Source: Ottelia alismoides
Lineage: Eukaryota > Streptophyta > Magnoliopsida > Alismatales > Hydrocharitaceae
NCBI GenBank assembly: GCA_037367405.1
Contig: JAZKJV010002951.1
Location: 1-64,000 of the forward strand
Direction: 5' to 3'
Length of the DNA: 64,000 bases
Under the pieces are notes generated by a model. The model searched no databases, was not told the DNA's origin, and saw nothing but the letters and a program-made list of their open reading frames with translations. Below are positions 12,735-25,375 of the stretch, piece after piece. The translations under genes and the position numbers were made by a program. Positions within the stretch are counted from its first letter, which is position 1, and each line of letters starts with the position of its first letter.

Positions 12735-14868
12735 TGGTATTCTCATACTCATCACATATCGATGTATGCGGTCCTTTCTTATTGTGACTCGAAATGGACA
12801 TCAATAGTATGTGACCATTATTGATGATCATTCACGATACGATTTTGTCTTCTTATTATATCACAAACATGAAACCTTTGAAAAATTTGAAGAATTCATG
12901 GCTTTGGTTGAGAACCAATCAAGAAAGAAGATAAAACATATTCGATCTGACTGAGGTGGTGAATACCTCTCAGATGAATTCAAAGAATACCTTAAAGAGA
13001 GAGGAATTATTTCCAATCTCACCCTCCAGGAACTCCTCGACTCAATATAATTGCAAAAAGATGCAACAGAAACATGTTAGACACGGTGAGATCAATAGTG
13101 AGTAAAGCAAACTTACCTTCCGTTTCTAGAGTCATGCAGTAGAGACTACAACTTATGTTCTAAATAGGATTCATTTAAATCTGTATGTAAAATCCCTCAT
13201 GAGCTTTGGTACGGTACCGATCCAAGTATACAACACTTGAGGAATTTGGGGTTGTTTGTTCCAGTTAAGAACATGGATGCAAGCAAGCTGAAACCTCGCA
13301 CTAGAGAGTGCTACTTCATTGAATACTTAAAGAATGGTATTGGATACCAACTTTATGACACTGAGACTCAAAAGGTGTTTATTTCTAGAGACGTTAAATT
13401 TCTGTAAGATTAATTCCATAGAACTCAAGAAAATACTGAAGTTAAGGAATTAATTGAATCTAGCGAGACTGATGAAGCACCTATTCCAGAAAATGAAGAG
13501 ATAATTGAAAATGACATGACCGTACCTCTTAGAAGGAGCTCTAGGGTTGTAAGACAAACCTGAAAAGGTACATATTCCATGTATCAGACAAGTTTGATGA
13601 CGATCCAACTTCATTCAATGAAGCTTTGGATCATTGGGACATGGATAGCTTGATGTAAGCAATGAAATCTAAGGTAGACTCCATGCACAAGAATTTTGTA
13701 TGGACCTTCAAAGATACATATAATGGGTAAAACCCATTGGGTGCAATTAAATCTTCAAGAGGAAGAGGGGGCTTGATGGGAAGGTAGAGACCTTCAAAGC
13801 ACGGCTCGTATCCAAGGGTTATACACGGAGAGAAGGCATCGATTACAATGAAACATTCTCTCCCATGGCCATGTAAAAATTCATTAGAGCATTGCTATCT
13901 ATAGCTGCACACCTGAACCATGACATCTCGCCTATGGATGTCAAGAGTGCATTTCTCAATGGATACCTCGGATTGGATATCTATATGGAGCAGCCCTAGG
14001 TATTCATACCTGAGGAAGAAAAGTATGCAAGCTGAATAAATCAATATATAGGCTCAGACATGCTTCTCGTAGTTGGAACATCTGATTCGATCAAACCATG
14101 AAAAGATACAATTTCATGCAGAATCTGGATGAATTATGTTTGTACAAGAAGCTTAGTGGTAGCGCCAATCATGTTCATTGTGCTTTATGTAAATGACATC
14201 CTTATCATTTGGAATGATAAATGGATGATGATTATTGTTAAGGTCTGGTTGTCCAGTACCTTCGAGATGAAAGATCTCGGAGATGCCTCTTATCCTGTGA
14301 TTGAATTTATTCAGAAATAGACAAAAGAAGATATTGTGAATGTTACAACACTGATACATTAAGAAAATCTTGGAAAGATTTAGTATATAATTTCAAGAAA
14401 GACGTCCTTCCCTTAATATATGGAATTCACCTATCTAAAGGGATGACACCTCAAGCTGTTGAGGAAAAGAAGGCCATAGTCGGATGTCCTTACGCATCAG
14501 CTGTGTGAAGCCTGATGTATGCCATGATGTGTACTGGGAAAGACATCTACCACATAGCAGGAATGGTACGCCATTACCAATCCTGTTATGGAGAGAAACA
14601 CTGGACTGCAGTGAAAAGCATCTTCAAGTACTTAAGAAGAACTCAAGAATACATATTGGTTTATGGAGATAATGATCTACAAGTCTTAGGGTACACTGAT
14701 TCGGATTTCCAATCAGATTTAGATGATAGGAAGTCAACCCTAGGGTCTTGATTCTTGTTGGACGGTAGTGCTCCGCGAGCTAAGTGTAGCAAATAAGGAT
14801 ACTATGATTGTTTCAAAAAAGTAAAGCATTGGCTGCATAAGATGCGACAATTGTATTGGATGCAATTA
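12735..14868 (+). pseudogene. copia pol of element A: integrase, RT, RNase H
   Basis: Integrase motifs are HIDVCGPF (about 12752), TIIDDHSRYDFV, IRSDxGGEYLSDEF (with a stop inside) and TPPGTP-like residues in a shifted frame. The C-terminal part reads KPRTRECYFIEYLKNG near 13290. RT motifs include VKSAFLNGYLG (about 13940) and VLYVNDILI (about 14180), a YVDD box with D to N at the first Asp. The RNase H part (14500-14760) reads LMYAMMCT, HWTAVKSIFKYLRRTQ and GYTDSDFQSDLDDRKST. At least eight stops or frame changes are present. The last residues are LDAI at 14868, continued at 25214. Confidence 0.85.
14864..14868 (+). other. Target-site duplication of element B, left
   Basis: AATTA here, against AGTTA at 25209-25213 (one mismatch). 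Removing element B and one copy gives an uninterrupted RNase H frame in A. Confidence 0.75.
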
Positions 14869-17364
14869 TGTCGGACATGCGATCCCACGACGAGCCATTA
14901 TACAATAAATATTATTGTGAATATCATTCCCTGATCTGAAATGAAGAATAACCTATTTGCATAATAGGTCCATTAGTACAATTAAGGTTATGTACCATGG
15001 CCATCTTGATGATCATAAAACTGTTGATTCAGTTATTGAATCATAGAGGCTGGTGCTTGGATGAATATCTAAAGAGTTAGATAGAGGACTCATCAAGCAC
15101 CATCAAATGATTGTTAAGTGATAATCTCCAGCCTGAGTAGGAGATGGCAATCCTTTCTCATTTGGCTGATATCTGATCGACCTCTTGATGCATGTCCTCT
15201 GCATGGGAATAGTAATTTGGAGGTGTCAGATTAGTTGAGTCAAAGGGTTGACTTAACGAGATCGAGATAACCAAAGACCTATGTTGAATACTGTCACAAC
15301 ATGGGCACACATCCTCTGACCAGAGACAAATGTGTTACTATATGTCTGAGTGTGTACATTTGGCATACCAATAGGTTGATGACCTAACCAAGGTCTATAC
15401 ACTGGCGAGTTGGTGTGCATGTAAGGGCATAAGAGTAATACGATATCTCAAAGGGACCATACAGGTTCACATGTGAACCGGGAGACAAGAGCTCACTCAT
15501 GAGGTATTGGGACCGATCAAATTCCATGCATGGTTGTCATGCTTTGGAAGCAAGACAAGAATATGAAGGTATGATATATGCTTTGGGAAAGCATATGATC
15601 AATACCAATTCCCAATGACCAAGATTGAGAAACATGATGATTAAACCCTGAAGATGACAGTGTAAAATTGATCTATATCTTCAGGTTGATCATAGATCTT
15701 CCAGTATGCAGGATGTACAGGTGTTAGGAATACATGAGGGTGGTTTGATCATAAACGATTATATAACCATGACGCTTCCATTCCGAGGGAGTGATGAAAC
15801 AGGTTTGGATTTTAGTGACTCCTCTCAGTAGAGAAGTAACCTAATCTTAGTCCAAATGTTGGACATTGATCTGAATGAGATTCAGATTCAATGAGAAGAT
15901 TAGGTTTACGGCCTTGATTTAATCAAGCATCTATGGGAGGTCCTTGAGATATGGATTTGAGATGTGATCTCAATATCCAAGTCACTATACGTGGAAAAAT
16001 ACAATCGCCCTATCCTTATCTCCATGTATCTGCGGAGAAATCGCATTATTCTTGAAAGTGTTCAAGAATAATTCCATAGTTGAATTATATCTAAGCATAA
16101 AGAGAATGATAATTAAATGTGATTTAATTATCTTGATGCATATGGAAATTATCCAATATAATTAAATGTGATTTAATTATTGTGGATAAGAATAATATGG
16201 ATAACAATATCCAATTATTCATAATATATTATAAATATGATTTATAATGTATTAGAGAGAGCAAATTATATTTTATATTTGTTAATTATTTATGTCTATT
16301 GGATATACATTGTATAATTAATTGAAAATGTAAATTTTATTTTATTTTGGGTTGTGAATGTGATTCACAAATTTCCAATGGCATGATTGCAATATTCTCA
16401 AAATTAATTATGAATTATTTTTGTAGAATAAATCACAACAAAAGTTGTTGGAAAAATAATGGAGATTTTTATGAAGATATGCAATCTCATGAGATTTCAT
16501 GAGATTGCCTCCACATGGAAACAAGTGAACGGCTACCAAGTCCTATATGGAATTGGTGGTCGTCCACCATATTTCATGGGGAGATGTTATCTCCATGATG
16601 ATTATCTCTGTATTTTTATGATTTAATTTAGGATTGAATTGTATTTTATTTATCAAATATATTTGATCTAAATTAAATTATTAGTTGTTGGCTTTTACCA
16701 ACAACAATCTTGACCATTGAATTAAACATAAATCAATCTCATCCATTGATTTTATGTATCCCACGGATTGTGATCCATGGATCCCAAAACCCTATAAATA
16801 GAGAGGCATATCGTGCTCTCTAGGGTTATGCAATAGAGACACATCTCTCTCTCCCTCTTCCACACGTCAACCCTCTTCTCTCCTCCTCTTGGTGTCTGTC
16901 CACCAAACCCTGGAGGAGAGCCTTCGTCGTCGCTTTGCCCTACGCCGCCGCCTCGACGTTCTTCGATTCTCCATCTTCTTTGAAGTGCTACGCTCGCGAA
17001 GAAGATGTTCGATCTCGTACAACGAGATCAAGAGTTCACCGTGCTTGGATCAACTTGTTGGATTGCGAGGATCACACGACTCATCCCCACGCTCGCAAGC
17101 GTCTTCTCCGATGATCGGACTTGAGACAGGAGGTCTCTTGTTCGTAGAGACTCGATCAACCATGCTACCATAGGTTTTCCTTTATACTTGATGTGGTTCT
17201 AGATGAAACGATCCGAGAATCGTTCTTGGATCATGTGGTTTCATCGCATGAAAATTTTTAAATTCTGTTGCATAGGACAACTAGTACGACTAGTCGTTCT
17301 TCGTCGTATTCGATACGATACTCATGCTTCCATGATGCGTTTGAGGATTATTCCATATCCTTCA
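14869..17364 (+). repeat. 5' LTR of element B
   Basis: Starts TGTCGGACATG and ends TCCTTCA; 2,496 bp. It aligns end to end with 22710-25208. By eye there are about 19 differences in the first 280 bp and fewer further on. It contains a TATA box (16793-16800) and a CT-rich leader (CACATCTCTCTCTCCCTC). Confidence 0.9.
16793..16800 (+). promoter_or_regulatory. TATA box of element B 5' LTR
   Basis: CCTATAAATAGAG, about 570 bp before the LTR end, followed by a leader with TAGGGTTATGCAATAGAG. The same motif is at 24633-24640 in the 3' LTR. Confidence 0.7.
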
Positions 17365-17366
17365 AG

Positions 17367-17378
17367 TGGTATCAGAGC
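17367..17378 (+). other. Primer-binding site of element B
   Basis: TGGTATCAGAGC, two bases after the LTR end; matches the plant initiator tRNA-Met primer site. Confidence 0.9.
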
Positions 17379-20300
17379 CTTAGGTCAAAGGTTTTGGATA
17401 CGATCCGTAAACCTAGGACGACTTGGGTTCGTTATAATTGCGAAAGTTTTTTGTCGCATTTCTTCTTTCACACATCCGTTTAGTGAATAAATTTGGCCCT
17501 GTTTAAAATGTTTAAATACTAATTAACCACTTATATTTTGTTCCCCATTAAATAAGGAAACCATAGGATCTGAGTTTACATTAATTTGGATTCCGTTTGC
17601 TCGAGATATGGTCGTTTTAATGAACATGTATTCACTGTTACGGGAACTGCAAATCTTAACATGATTAATGAGTTAATTAATGTTTTGATCCAACTAGAAA
17701 TGCGTGAAATATCATTTAGGTTCTGTCCTAAATCAAATTAGCAATATTTGAAAACTGATTTTGCATAATTTGGATTTGTTTTGATTGAGATATGTTAATT
17801 TTAGTAGGTAGGGGTCATTGCTGAAATTACATTCCTAATCAAGAACCAAGTGATTGTCAATTAGTGAAATTAATGTTAATTTCATGAAATAATTATGGAA
17901 AATATTTGAGAAATATTTGATGATGATAATTTCCTTAATTGACTTGGCCTCAACCAATAAAATGATTAGATTTGATCTAGATCATAATTTGAAACATAAT
18001 CAACAAACAATTTGCTTGAATAGGATTGGGAATTTGTCTAGCAAATTTCCTTATAATCAAAATTATTTTGATTAATACTATATGGTATAATTTTGATTAA
18101 AAAAACGATGATCATCTCAAGTACAAAGTGATTGGCTCGGCATCATTTTTTCCCGAGGCGGATATGGTGTCTAGTCGGGGAGCGTTGGGGTAACGGGTCG
18201 CACCGGTTGCGGTCCATCCCTTTCCCGCCGGTACTGACCATGACAACGGGTAGGGAATGAATGATGCTTGAGAGATCATGATGTATTTTCTAATTATTAA
18301 ATTTTGAATTAATACGTACTTTGAGATAATACCATATATTCAAGTAAAATCAAGTTTGTTGATTGAATTGGATTGATAACTAATTTAATGTGATTTAGTT
18401 AATTATATTTAATTAAAAATATTCTATTATGAATAGATGTGTATTTCCATTGGAAGAATTAAGTATATGAATATGATTCATAATAATTGATTAAAATTTG
18501 AACATGAGGTGGAGGATCACATAAGTGACATCCATGGTCTCCCGTTAAGGCGAAGGGTTCCATCGCCAGATATTGTATGTAGGAGACAACTATCCGAAGT
18601 GACAGCTCCTGCATATGATCCATTTAGATCGGGCTCTTCTCTTCTCGAAAGAGTAAGGATGTATGCGTAGTGACCCCAATATCAGGTCCTCATATTATTG
18701 GGGTGATATTGGATTGCGCATAGCGAGTTGTATTCCTGTTGACGGTTGGTTCAATTAATGACGGGTCAACATCACCTTAGGGGTGGTGGGCCCGGGTGTT
18801 AAAGATCGAATTGGGAGATGAAAGTTGGACTTGCAAGGCGGAATGTGTTCCCGCTTATTTTTATCCGACTTACAGGTTCTCACATTATTGGGATGTGACA
18901 AAGATAAGGAAGGATATCCCATATCTTGCTTGAGATATATTGATAAGTATATCTCTTACATTGAAAGTGATTAAGGGAATAAACTTTCATTGTTGACAAG
19001 GCAAGACAACTTTGATATAAAAAAATTCTAAATCGAAGTAAAATATGTGTATAAATAAATAAATATATATATATATATGCACTTATGCAAAGTTCTTATT
19101 TCAGTTAATTCTTCATTACACCCACTCAATATTATACTCAATAATAACCAGTAAAATATCATGGATTGGATCCATGATTAAGATATTGTAGTTGCAGTTG
19201 GACACATATTGTTTGTGGTTACGAAGTGCAAGTTTCCTCATAATAATGAGGAGTGACAATTAAATAAACAATAGTACTACAACCCTAGGGTTTGTATGTC
19301 TCTATAGTCCTGATCTCTCATCGAATGTACTTTGGAATTGACATGTCGATGATGATCGTAATTATCAAATAATCCTTATAAAATTCTAAGAAGATGTTCT
19401 GGCATACATATGTGCTCTCGACATTTAATCATGAATGACGTGGTTCTCTTCATCATGCAGAATGGTAGCTCTATAAGAGATGATGTATTCAAAATTATTT
19501 GAGTACCTACCTGAACTAATTTTTTAAGAGTTTAGATGGATGTAGATACGATGAGTGTCATCATTCTACTATCTATACTCTAGTCATTTATGAAGCTTCA
19601 GAATATTCATATTGTATGAATTGAATGAAGCATGCATAAATGTTGAAATGCTCTTATATTGAAATCTTTTGAATTCGACATAAGAGATCCTTCGTCTAAA
19701 GCAATGGTTGTTTGTAGATAAAGGGAGCGCAGTGGAAGCATGGGTTAGACCCAAGTAAGAAGGAAAGTCAAAGAGTTGACCGTACTTTTGTGACATCCAT
19801 ATGACATCCAAATAGTTGGATGAATGTCGATAATGTAATAAGTTGATGTATAGATAGTATGACTATCAAGTCTATCTAGATCCTTAGAGAAGGACTCAGA
19901 TAATACATCAGAATAATCTACATTTAATCATTGAAATTGACTTTCTTATCGGATAAGATAAAAGTCTAATAATTATATCTCATTCTTCTAATGACATTTG
20001 CAATTAGCTGCATATGTATTAAAAGACTATAAACTTTGATTTTGAGGTTTAATAGTCATCCACATGGACATTGGTGTAATTGTTGCAATAATCTCTATTG
20101 GATAGATGGACTTGTTATTTTTAGTGGGAGAGCCCTTAGTCTTAGGGAATGTCTCTATGGCCTAGATATCAGAATACAATCATTGTTTATTTCTAAATGT
20201 TGAAAATAAACATGAATTCTATAATAGATCTATCATAAAGAGTTATGATGGAGATATTTCATATTGTAATCTAAGATCTAGTGGACTCTACTAAATTAGA

Positions 20301-20400
20301 AAATTAATGAAAGGTTCATTAAGATTTCTAATACTGAAATTAAACCTTAAAAGATCAATATGAGAATGAAGATCATTTGACAATAATCTGGCATCATGCC
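17379..20400 (+). other. Leader and decayed gag region of element B
   Basis: About 3 kb between the primer site and the first recognisable pol. No gag motif can be read with confidence in any frame. The stretch includes GC-richer leader DNA (18120-18250, 18520-18900), an AT microsatellite-like tract at 19045-19078, and AT-rich DNA with many stops. Confidence 0.5.
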
Positions 20401-22640
20401 TTGGATATTTGTATGTTATTGTGATCAATAGACTAATAAGAGATGAAACTTTAGATTGTCTAAAGGTTCAAATCTTACATACCTATGAATATTGCATTCA
20501 AAAGTAAAAATGTCCAATACACCCTTCCTTTGAATGGTGTAAGATGTCAAGGTATTCAAGATCTCATATATATTGATGTATGTGAATCACCTATATCAGA
20601 ATAAACATTGTGGATATATGATATCTATTGATGATTATTTGTTATATGAGATTTCTTCTCTTCACTTAGAAACCTTTGAAATGTTCATATATTTCACAAT
20701 TTTGGTTTAGAACCAATGTTTGAAGGAAGATCAAAATTTGATCTAATCTAGGTAGTCAGTACCTATTAGATGAATTCATGGAATACCTTATATAGATATG
20801 AATATCATTTCTATCCCACTCCTCTTAATAAACCTAAACTCAATAAGAGTTGTAGGGAGATACAATTGGATCATGTGTGACATGATATGATCAACGATGA
20901 ATACTAGCATAATTATCTATTAGTTTCCAAGGTATATATGTAGTAGAGACTACAATATATATCCTTAATAAGGTTCCATGCACGTAATATGGAATCTGGC
21001 ACTGGAGAGTGCTACTTCATTAGGAAAATAAAGGATGGTATTTAATACCTACTTTATGACCTTAAGATTCTTAAAAGAGCTCATCTATGAGAATGTGATT
21101 CTTAGAGGATGACTCTATTGAGAATCAAGATGAAGATGAAGTAAAGGAACTCATTTAATCTTGAAAAGATAATGAGGCTCCTGAAATCTTAAACTAAAAG
21201 AACAATTGAAGATGAAACACTAATACTTCTTCAAATAAGTTTGAGGATGTATTCTATGTATCAGTTAAGTCTGAAAATGATCGGACTTCATGTGATGAAG
21301 CTCCTGAGGATCATGACATGGAAAGATGGATGTTAGCAATAAAAGTTTAATGTAGACTTCATGTACAAGTGTTGTATATGGACACTCGAGGATCCGCCTA
21401 TATGGGTAAGGCTCATTTAAGGTGTAAATGGATCTTAAGGAGAAAGAAGGAACCTGATGAGAAGGTAGAGACCTTCAAAGCACGGTTTGTAGTCATGAGC
21501 TACACACCGAAGATAAGACATCGCTTGCGATGAGAGTTTCTCTTCAATGATCATGCTTAAATCCATTAGAATATAGCTAACCCTAGCTACACAACTTGAC
21601 TATAGCATTTTCAAGATGTGAGTCAAGATTGTATTCCTCTATGAATACCTCTTTAAGGATATTCACGTGAAGTAGCCCCATGGCTTCGTGGATGAGGAAA
21701 GCAAGATGTGCAAGCTGAGGAATTCCATCAACAGACTCATATAAGCTTCTTATAGTTGGAACATAAGGTTTAATGAAATTAAAAATGTTATGATTTCAGA
21801 AAGAATCTTGATGAACCATGTGAAGCTTAGTGGGAGTGCCATTGTGTTCATCGTGCTAAATGTAGATAATATCCTAATCATTTAAATGATATATGGATAA
21901 GTGTTTTATAACTGGTTGTTCCATATCTTGAGATATAATCTCAATGATACCTCTTAGATCTTAGTTCTGAAGTTGTTTAGAAGCAAAGAAAGAGGGTATT
22001 GGGACCGTCACATTAGTGGTACACCTTGGACATATTCCATTTTCTGGAAAATTCCAAGAAAGGCTTCTTTCCCTTAAGATATGGTACTGACCTATCTAAA
22101 GGGATAACACCTCAGAGAGTTGAGGATGTGAATGCTAAAACTGCTAGCCCTTGTGCATCAGTTCTGAGAAGCCGGGTGTATGCTAGATGTGTACAAAAGC
22201 CAGATGTCTACCATACAGTAGGAGTAGTAAACTGTTACTAATCCTACTATGGTGATAAAACACTTGATTGCGGTAATAACTATATCTTCATAGAGGACAA
22301 AACTTGTGAGATAGTGATCTCTAAGTCTTATCTTCAAGAAATTAAGACTTTATAGATGGAGATCTAAAAGGTCTTAACTACGAATACCTTAGGAGATAGA
22401 GATCTCCAGGAATAAGGGTATTTCTGATAAGGATAATGGAAAAACCGATTATGATAATTATTAAGCTGTAGTGTCAAGGACACTATAACTGACAAAATTG
22501 AGTATTGGCTGCATATAAGCAACCTTCGCATTGGATGTGGGCATTGTTACCTTAGGATATGCAAGTGCCGTAAAACGACTTGGCGTAGTCTCTTGGGAAC
22601 AGAGTGACTAATCTGCTTACCTAACTATTTTATAAATAGC
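20400..22640 (+). pseudogene. copia pol of element B, heavily decayed
   Basis: Pre-integrase and integrase traces (IYIDVCESP near 20572) are followed by ESGTGECYFI near 20990. RT traces read FKARFVVMSYTP (about 21475) and, at 22030-22150, ENSKKGFFPLRYGTDLSKGITP then SPCASVLRSRVYA, which is the copia stretch just before RNase H. RNase H signal continues weakly to about 22600. Stops are frequent throughout. The order matches copia (integrase before RT). Confidence 0.75.
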
Positions 22641-22699
22641 CTATGATTGTCACACGAGTGCAGGTTTAAATGATTAGCCCTTTAATGGCTCTTTGGGCT

Positions 22700-22709
22700 A
22701 GTGGGAGAT
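22700..22709 (+). other. Polypurine tract of element B
   Basis: GGGCTAGTGGGAGAT stands immediately before the 3' LTR, the normal place for plus-strand priming. A few bases past the purine run separate it from the LTR start. Confidence 0.7.
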
Positions 22710-25208
22710 TGTTGGACATGCGAGCCCACGACGAGCCATTATGCAATAAATGTTATTGCGAATGTCACTCCCTGATCTGAAATGAAGAATGACCAATTTG
22801 CATAATAGGTCCCTTAGTACAATTAGGGTTATGTACCATGGCCATCTTGATGATCATACAGCTGTTGATTCAGTTATTGGATCATAGAGGCTGGTGCTTG
22901 GATAAATATCTAAAGAGTTAGATAGAGGACTCATCAAGCACCATCAAATGATTGTTAAGTGATGATCTCCAGCCAGAGTAGGAGGTGACAATCCTTTCTC
23001 ATTTGTCTGATATCTGATCGACCTCTTAATGCAGGTCCTCTGCATGGGAATAGTGATTCGGAGGTGTCAGATTAGTTGAGTCAAAGGGTTGACTTAACGC
23101 GATCGAGATAACCAAAGACCTATGTTGAATACTGTCACAACATAGGCACACATCCTCTGACCAGAGACAGATGTGTTACTATATGTCTGAGTGTGTACAT
23201 TTGGCAGACCAACAGGTTGATGACCTAACCAAGGTCTATACACCAGCGAGCTGGTGTGCATGTAAGGGCATATGAGTAATACGATCTCTCAAAGGGATCA
23301 TACAGGTTCACATGTGAATCGGAAGACATGAGCTCACTCATGAGGTATTGGGACCGATCAAATTCCATGCATGGTCGTCATGCTTTGGAAGCAAGACAAG
23401 AATTTGAAGGTATGATATATGCTTTGGGAAAGCATATGATCAATACCAATTCCCAATGACCAAGATTGAGAAACTTGATGATTAAACCCTGAAGATGACA
23501 GTGTAAAATTGATCTATATCTTCAGGTTGATCATATATCTTCCAGTATGCAGGATGTACAGGTGTTAGGAATACGTGAGGGTGATTTGATCATAAACGAC
23601 TATATAACCATGACGCTTCCATTCCGAGGGAGTGGTGAAATAGGTTTGGATTTTAGTGACTCCTCTCAGTAGAGAAGTAACCTAATATTAGTCCAAGTGT
23701 TGGACATTGATCTGAATGAGATTCAGATTCAATGAGAAGACTAGGTTTACGACCTTGATTTAATCAAGCATCTATGGGAGGTCCTTGAGATATGGATTTG
23801 AGATGTGATCTCAATATCCAAGTCACTATACGTGGAACAATACAATCGCTCTGTCCTTATCTCCATGTATCTGCGGAGAAATTGCATTATTCTTGAAAGT
23901 GTTCAAGAATAATTCCATAGTTGAATTATATCTAAGCATTAAGAGAATGATAATTAAATGTGATTTAATTATCTTGATGCATGTGGAAATTATCCAATAT
24001 AATTAATGTGATTTAATTATCATGGATAAGAATAATGTGGATAACAATATCCAATTATTCATAATACATTATAAATGTGATATATAATGTATTAGAGAGA
24101 GCTAATTATAATTTATATTTGTTAATTATTGATGTGTATTGGATACACATTGTGTAATTAATTGAAAATGTAAATTTTATTTTATTTTGGGTTGTGAATG
24201 TGATTCACAAATTTCCAATGGCATGATTGCAATATTCTCAAAATTAATTATGAATTGTTTTTGTAGAATAAATCACAACAAAAGTTGTTGGAAAAATAAT
24301 GGAGATTTTCACGGAGATATGCAATCTCATGAGATTTCATGAGATTGCCTCCACATGGAAACAAGTGAACGGCTACCAAGTCCTATATGGAATTGGTGGC
24401 CGTCCACCATATTTCATGGGGAGATGTTATCTCCATGATGATTATCTCTGTATTTTTATGATTTAATTTAGGATTGAATTGTATTTTATTTATCAAATAT
24501 ATTTGATCTAAATTAAATTATTAGTTGTTGGCTTTTACCAACAACAATCTTGACCATTGGATTAAACATAAATCAATCTCATCCATTGATTTTATGTATC
24601 CCATGGATTGCGATCCATGGATCCAAAAACCCTATAAATAGAGAGGCATATCGTGCTCTCTAAGGTTATGCAATAGAGACACATCTCTCTCTCTCTCCCT
24701 CTTCCACACGTCAACCCTCTTCTCTCCTCCTCTTGGTGTCCGTCCACCAAACCCTAGAGGAGAGCCTTCGTCGTCACTTCTCCCCGTGCCGCCGCCTCGA
24801 CGTTCTTCGGTTCTCCATCTTCTTTGGAGTGCTAGCTTGCGAAGAAGGTGTTCGATCTCGTACGACGAGATCATGAGTTCACCATGCTTGGATCAACTTG
24901 TTGGATTGCGAGGATCACACGACTCATCCCCGTGCTCGCAAGCGTCTTCTTCGACGATCGGACTTGAGACATGTGGTCTCTTTTTCGTAGAGACTCGATC
25001 AACCACGCTACAAGAGGTATTCCTTTATACTTGATGTGGTTATAGATGAAATGATCCGAGAATCATTCTTGGATCATGTGGTTTCATCGTATGAAAATTT
25101 TTTAAATTCCGATGCATAGAACAACTAGTACGACTAGTCATTCTTCGTCGTATTCGATACGATGCTCATGCTTCCGTGATGCTTTTGAGGATTATTCCAT
25201 ATCCTTCA
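22710..25208 (+). repeat. 3' LTR of element B
   Basis: Starts TGTTGGACATG, ends TCCTTCA, 2,499 bp, with a TATA box at 24633-24640. It aligns along its full length with the 5' LTR. Confidence 0.9.
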
Positions 25209-25213
25209 AGTTA
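25209..25213 (+). other. Target-site duplication of element B, right
   Basis: AGTTA, partner of AATTA at 14864-14868. Confidence 0.7.
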
Positions 25214-25375
25214 ATATTCACTTGGGTATGCAATTTTGTAACAGAACTTGGCATAGTCGTCGGTGACAGAGTGACTAATCATCTTACCCGGATATTTGAC
25301 AAATAGTCAACGGTTAGCAAAATTATTATGGGGTTGAGATTTGTATATGAATGGATTTAAGGGATAGCGGGATAC
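25214..25375 (+). pseudogene. Rest of element A RNase H end and 3' noncoding
   Basis: Reads NIHLG in frame with LDAI at 14868. It then resembles the matching part of B (ACTTGGCATAGTCG, ACAGAGTGACTAATC), which confirms that A and B share a family and that B split A here. Confidence 0.7.

Larger units (their letters stand above)
14869..25208 (+). mobile_element. Ty1/copia element B with long LTRs, nested in element A
   Basis: Two direct repeats of about 2.5 kb flank a 5.3-kb interior. The 5' LTR is followed by a tRNA-Met primer site, and the 3' LTR is preceded by a purine tract. The ends are TG...CA, with a 5-bp target duplication (AATTA/AGTTA). Pol remains are copia-type but broken throughout. 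The whole unit is 10,340 bp. It interrupts the RNase H of a related element. Confidence 0.9.

Noticed and set aside
19045..19078. AT tract in element B as a functional site
   Set aside because: Simple repeat with no matching feature around it.
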